From contig NW_024065286.1 in assembly GCF_009727055.1 (NCBI RefSeq), positions 124,001 to 188,000 on the forward strand: DNA of 64,000 nt, given 5' to 3'. The notes beneath the pieces are model-generated. The model saw only the letters and a program-made list of their open reading frames with translations. It searched no databases and was not told the DNA's origin. Origin of the DNA: Benincasa hispida. Its lineage: Eukaryota > Streptophyta > Magnoliopsida > Cucurbitales > Cucurbitaceae. Of this stretch, positions 61,166-64,000 are shown piece by piece. The position numbers and the translations under genes were made by a program. Every line of letters begins with the position of its first letter. Within the stretch, counting starts at the first letter, position 1.

Positions 61166-62083
61166 CTCCGATTTAAACAGGTGAACTGGGTCTCGAACCA
61201 TCCGGGCGAAGAAACGCGTTTTCTTGATTGTGTACCAAATTTTGTGATCGCCTATATGATAGAGTAAACTCTTTACTCAATCATTTACCAACGTTTCCTG
61301 AGCTTAAACGAACATTTAACAATGATCGTGTACCTGTGACTATGCGATGAAGCATGAAGGCACACGATCATGCAACACGCATTGTGCAATGCAAGCCTTG
61401 AGCGATCGACTAAACGACAACGATGCGGTGAAACAAAATCGTTTAAACGATCGTTGAGCAAGCGCTAAGATATCTTATACCGGGTGATCGTGTAGTTGTG
61501 ACTATGTGATGAAGCATGCTAATTACACGATCGTTTAGTGTGCATGCCTTTTATTAAACGATGAGCATCAAATGCTCTACGCGATTGTTTAACTCTTGCG
61601 TCCATGTGATCGAGCAACCAACGTTACGCGATTGAGTAAACTCTTTACCCCATCGTTTAGCATTAATCATTTAGTAAATACTACACGATCGGGCAAAACA
61701 TTTCTACATGATCGTTTAGCCAAATCTCAATGATCGTTTACCTTAGGCTATACGATATGACCAACCTTTGGTCTTCTTCCTTAATGAGAACCACATCTCC
61801 ATGCTTCGAAACTTCATCACGAATGACTCAACAATTTTAAACACTTTGAATTACAGACTCGATTGCTTGTTAATTATGCCCAAAAACGCAGAGGCCCTTA
61901 CAAATTAAAACTTTGTAAATAAAAGGAAGCTTTAAACAGAGGCAACCATCCTGTAAACATTCATTAACAGATCCACAAACGTATTTAACTCTTAAACGCA
62001 ATGCAGAAAATCCACTATGACTGTAAAAGAAGTTCAATACAGAAATGGTATTTGGAATATCAGAACCTGGCTCTAATACCAAT
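61166..62083 (-). mobile_element. Internal (leader) region of a family A LTR element with CGATCG-rich tract
   Basis: The left part (61166-61760) is dense in GATCGTTTAG/ACGATCG variants with ACGATCGTGT and TACTCAATCGTTTA forms. The right part ends at a primer-binding site: on the minus strand, ATTGGTATTAGAGCCAGG directly follows the LTR end CCTTCA. TTGGTATTAGAGCC is close to the initiator tRNA-Met complement. No gag is in view. The 97-codon ORF at 61870-62163 crosses the PBS into the LTR and is not a gene. Confidence 0.65.
62070..62083 (-). other. Primer-binding site of a family A element
   Basis: The plus strand reads GCTCTAATACCAAT just before the LTR start TGAAGGAAATC, that is TTGGTATTAGAGC on the minus strand. 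It sets the orientation of family A LTRs. Confidence 0.75.
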
Positions 62084-63227
62084 TGAAGGAAATCAAATAT
62101 GAGGATTTTCATGAGCAGTGGAAGGGAACGTTCCCAATTCCATTCGAATTGAAAACAAAACAATTACAGCCTTAAAAAGGAAACTAACAGGTCATGCACA
62201 ACACGAAGTTACAACATACTTAACGATGATACAAGGGATAGAGGATGCATACCTAAACCATTCTTCAAGAATCCCTCGATCAATTTACAAGCGTCCACAA
62301 AAACTCTCGAATGCAACGTACAGATAGCTACTAACAGCATGAACACAATGAACACAGCCTCCACGAAACCAATTGATCCACGAACTGAGTGAGAACACCA
62401 CCATAATGGTTACCTTGGTATTCTCGGTGTGAGAATCCAGGAGTTGTGGGCTTCTTATGATCTTGGATTGAGGAAGAGACTGGAGGACTACGATCGAGTA
62501 GACAATCGAGCAAGTGGGAGATAATACACTGTCTATCGTATAAATGATGGCTCGATCGTTTAGTAAATGGAAACCTATCGTATAGACTTAGCCACTCGAT
62601 TGTGTAGCTACGATTAGCTGATGAACTATCGTATAGTCAAAGGTAAGCGATCGTTTAGTCTCTCAATCAGCTATCGCTCAGTGAAATTCTTTCACTTGAT
62701 AGCTTATCCGTGAGTTCTTTTCGAATGAGGCAACACCCCTAAATTTCGGAAAACAAATTTCCTTTTATATCACGGTTACCATGAAACTACCATTAACCTC
62801 CCACTCAATTGGTTATTAGAGAAAAAGAAATTAATTATCATATAAGTAATATATTATAAATAAATATGATAACCAACTTACCATATTATATTTATAACAT
62901 ATAGTTTTAATATTTCATCTCATGAAACATACGAACTATAGTTCTTTTTCTATTTTATGGTATTTAATGTAAATCATATTTACATTAATTCTCCACTTGA
63001 TGTATCTCATACATCACACCAATTATATCATTATAATTGAGTTTCCTCTTGTCAATTTGAACACTTCAAATCAACCCTAAGAACTGATTCTCAACTTGAA
63101 TCCATTGAGCTACCAAGGGGACCTTATGGACTTGTAGCTTGAAGCTCCAACGGTACGTGAATAGCTGACTAAACTCTTTAGTCACGAGATCCACCATCCG
63201 TTAATTGTCGAGCACTCCACTAAAGAC
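62084..63227 (-). repeat. 5' LTR of a family A element, cut by an adapter sequence
   Basis: Starts TGAAGGAAATCAAATATGAG and covers roughly the first 1144 bases of the ~2 kb LTR, including GCTACCAAGGGGACCTTATGG and CACTCCACTAAAGAC. It stops at the adapter at 63228. Confidence 0.85.
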
Positions 63228-63265
63228 CTGTCTCTTATACACATCTAGATGTGTATAAGAGACAG
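63228..63265. other. Nextera mate-pair junction adapter (artefact)
   Basis: CTGTCTCTTATACACATCT is followed immediately by its reverse complement AGATGTGTATAAGAGACAG, 38 bases without a mismatch. This is the Tn5 mosaic-end duplex formed when Nextera mate-pair fragments are circularised. It is library sequence, not plant DNA, and marks a false join. Confidence 0.98.
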
Positions 63266-64000
63266 GTTGTGGGCTTTGTATGATCTTGGCTTGAGGAAGA
63301 GACTGGAGGACTACGATCGAGTAGACGATCGAGCAAGTGGGAGATAATACACTGTCTATCGTATAGATGATGTGCTCGATCGTTTAGTAAATGGAAGCCT
63401 ATGGTATAGACTTAGCCACTCGATCGTGTAGCTATGATCAGTTGATGAACTATTGTATAGTTAAAGGTAAACGATCGTTTAGTCTTTCAATTAGCTATCG
63501 CTTAGTGAAATTCTTTCACTTGATAGCTTATCCATGAGTTCTTTCTGAATGAGGTAACATCCCTAAATTTAGGAAAACAAATTTTCTTTTATTTCACTGT
63601 TACCATAAAACCACTAATAACCTCCCACTCAATCGGTTATTAGAGAAAAAAAAATTAATTATTATATAATTAATATATTATAAATAAATATGATAACCAA
63701 TTTACCATATTATATTTATAACCTATAGTTTTAATATTTCATCTTACGAAACATACAAACCATAGTTCCTTTCTATTTTATAGTACTTAATGTAAATCAT
63801 ATTTACATTAATTCCTCCACTTGATGTATCTCATACATCACACCAATTATATCATTATAATTGAGTTTCCTCTTGTCAATTTGACCACTTCAAATCAACC
63901 CTAAGAACCGATTCTCAACTTTAACCCATTGAGCTACTAAGGGGACTTTATGGTCCTGTAGCTTGAAGCTCCAACGGTACGTGAATAGCTGACTAAACTC
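63266..64000 (-). repeat. Family A LTR sequence restarting after the adapter
   Basis: Begins GTTGTGGGCTTTGTATGATC, corresponding to about 62443 (LTR base ~360), and follows the same LTR to about base 1090 at the window end. It replays sequence already present at 62443-63180 with scattered substitutions. It is therefore a second LTR copy (for example the partner LTR) joined falsely through the adapter. Confidence 0.85.

Noticed and set aside
61870..62163. 97-codon minus-strand ORF
   Set aside because: It spans the LTR end and primer-binding site of a retroelement.

Overview
This is a gene-poor, strongly AT-rich stretch of a plant nuclear genome. Evidence: a 16-exon plasma-membrane H+-ATPase gene with GT-AG introns, a plant-specific IBH1-type HLH gene, and nested Ty1/copia, Ty3/gypsy and CACTA elements, tRNA-derived SINEs and MITEs. 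The H+-ATPase belongs to the dicot PMA4/AHA4-AHA11 type. The LTR families look like those I associate with cucurbits (melon/cucumber relatives); that placement is inference and was not tested.

Layout. 1-9.8 kb: AT-rich intergenic DNA with SINE relics and one MITE. 9.8-16.6 kb: the H+-ATPase gene on +, with TATA box, a 4-codon uORF in the leader, and 954 codons in 16 exons. 16.6-21.4 kb: intergenic, with SINEs and a foldback element. 21.4-33.1 kb: a decayed copia element on - that was hit by a ~2 kb solo LTR (itself hit by a 2.76 kb CACTA element) and by an internally deleted gypsy element. 33.1-41.8 kb: further LTRs around a second broken copia element on -. 44.4-45.0 kb: the IBH1-like gene on -. 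45-49.3 kb: intergenic, with a degenerate CCAACTCCGACGACC-type repeat region. 49.3-61.2 kb: a ~5.9 kb sequence present twice in tandem. 61.2-64 kb: LTR-element sequence.

The two real genes are unrelated in function: one energises the plasma membrane, the other is a predicted HLH repressor of the brassinosteroid/cell-elongation type. No new multi-gene system is visible. The most consequential observations are technical. A perfect 38-bp Nextera mate-pair junction adapter lies at 63228-63265. The second copy of the 5.9 kb repeat carries a large excess of single-base deletions and contains a 25-N gap whose flanks abut exactly in the first copy. The last ~9 kb should therefore be treated as misassembled. 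The best biological observations are the dated transposon nest with intact target-site duplications, the palindromic TAAACGATCGTTTA-type arrays in one LTR family, a dispersed SINE family, two foldback/MITE families, and the uORF in the pump gene.
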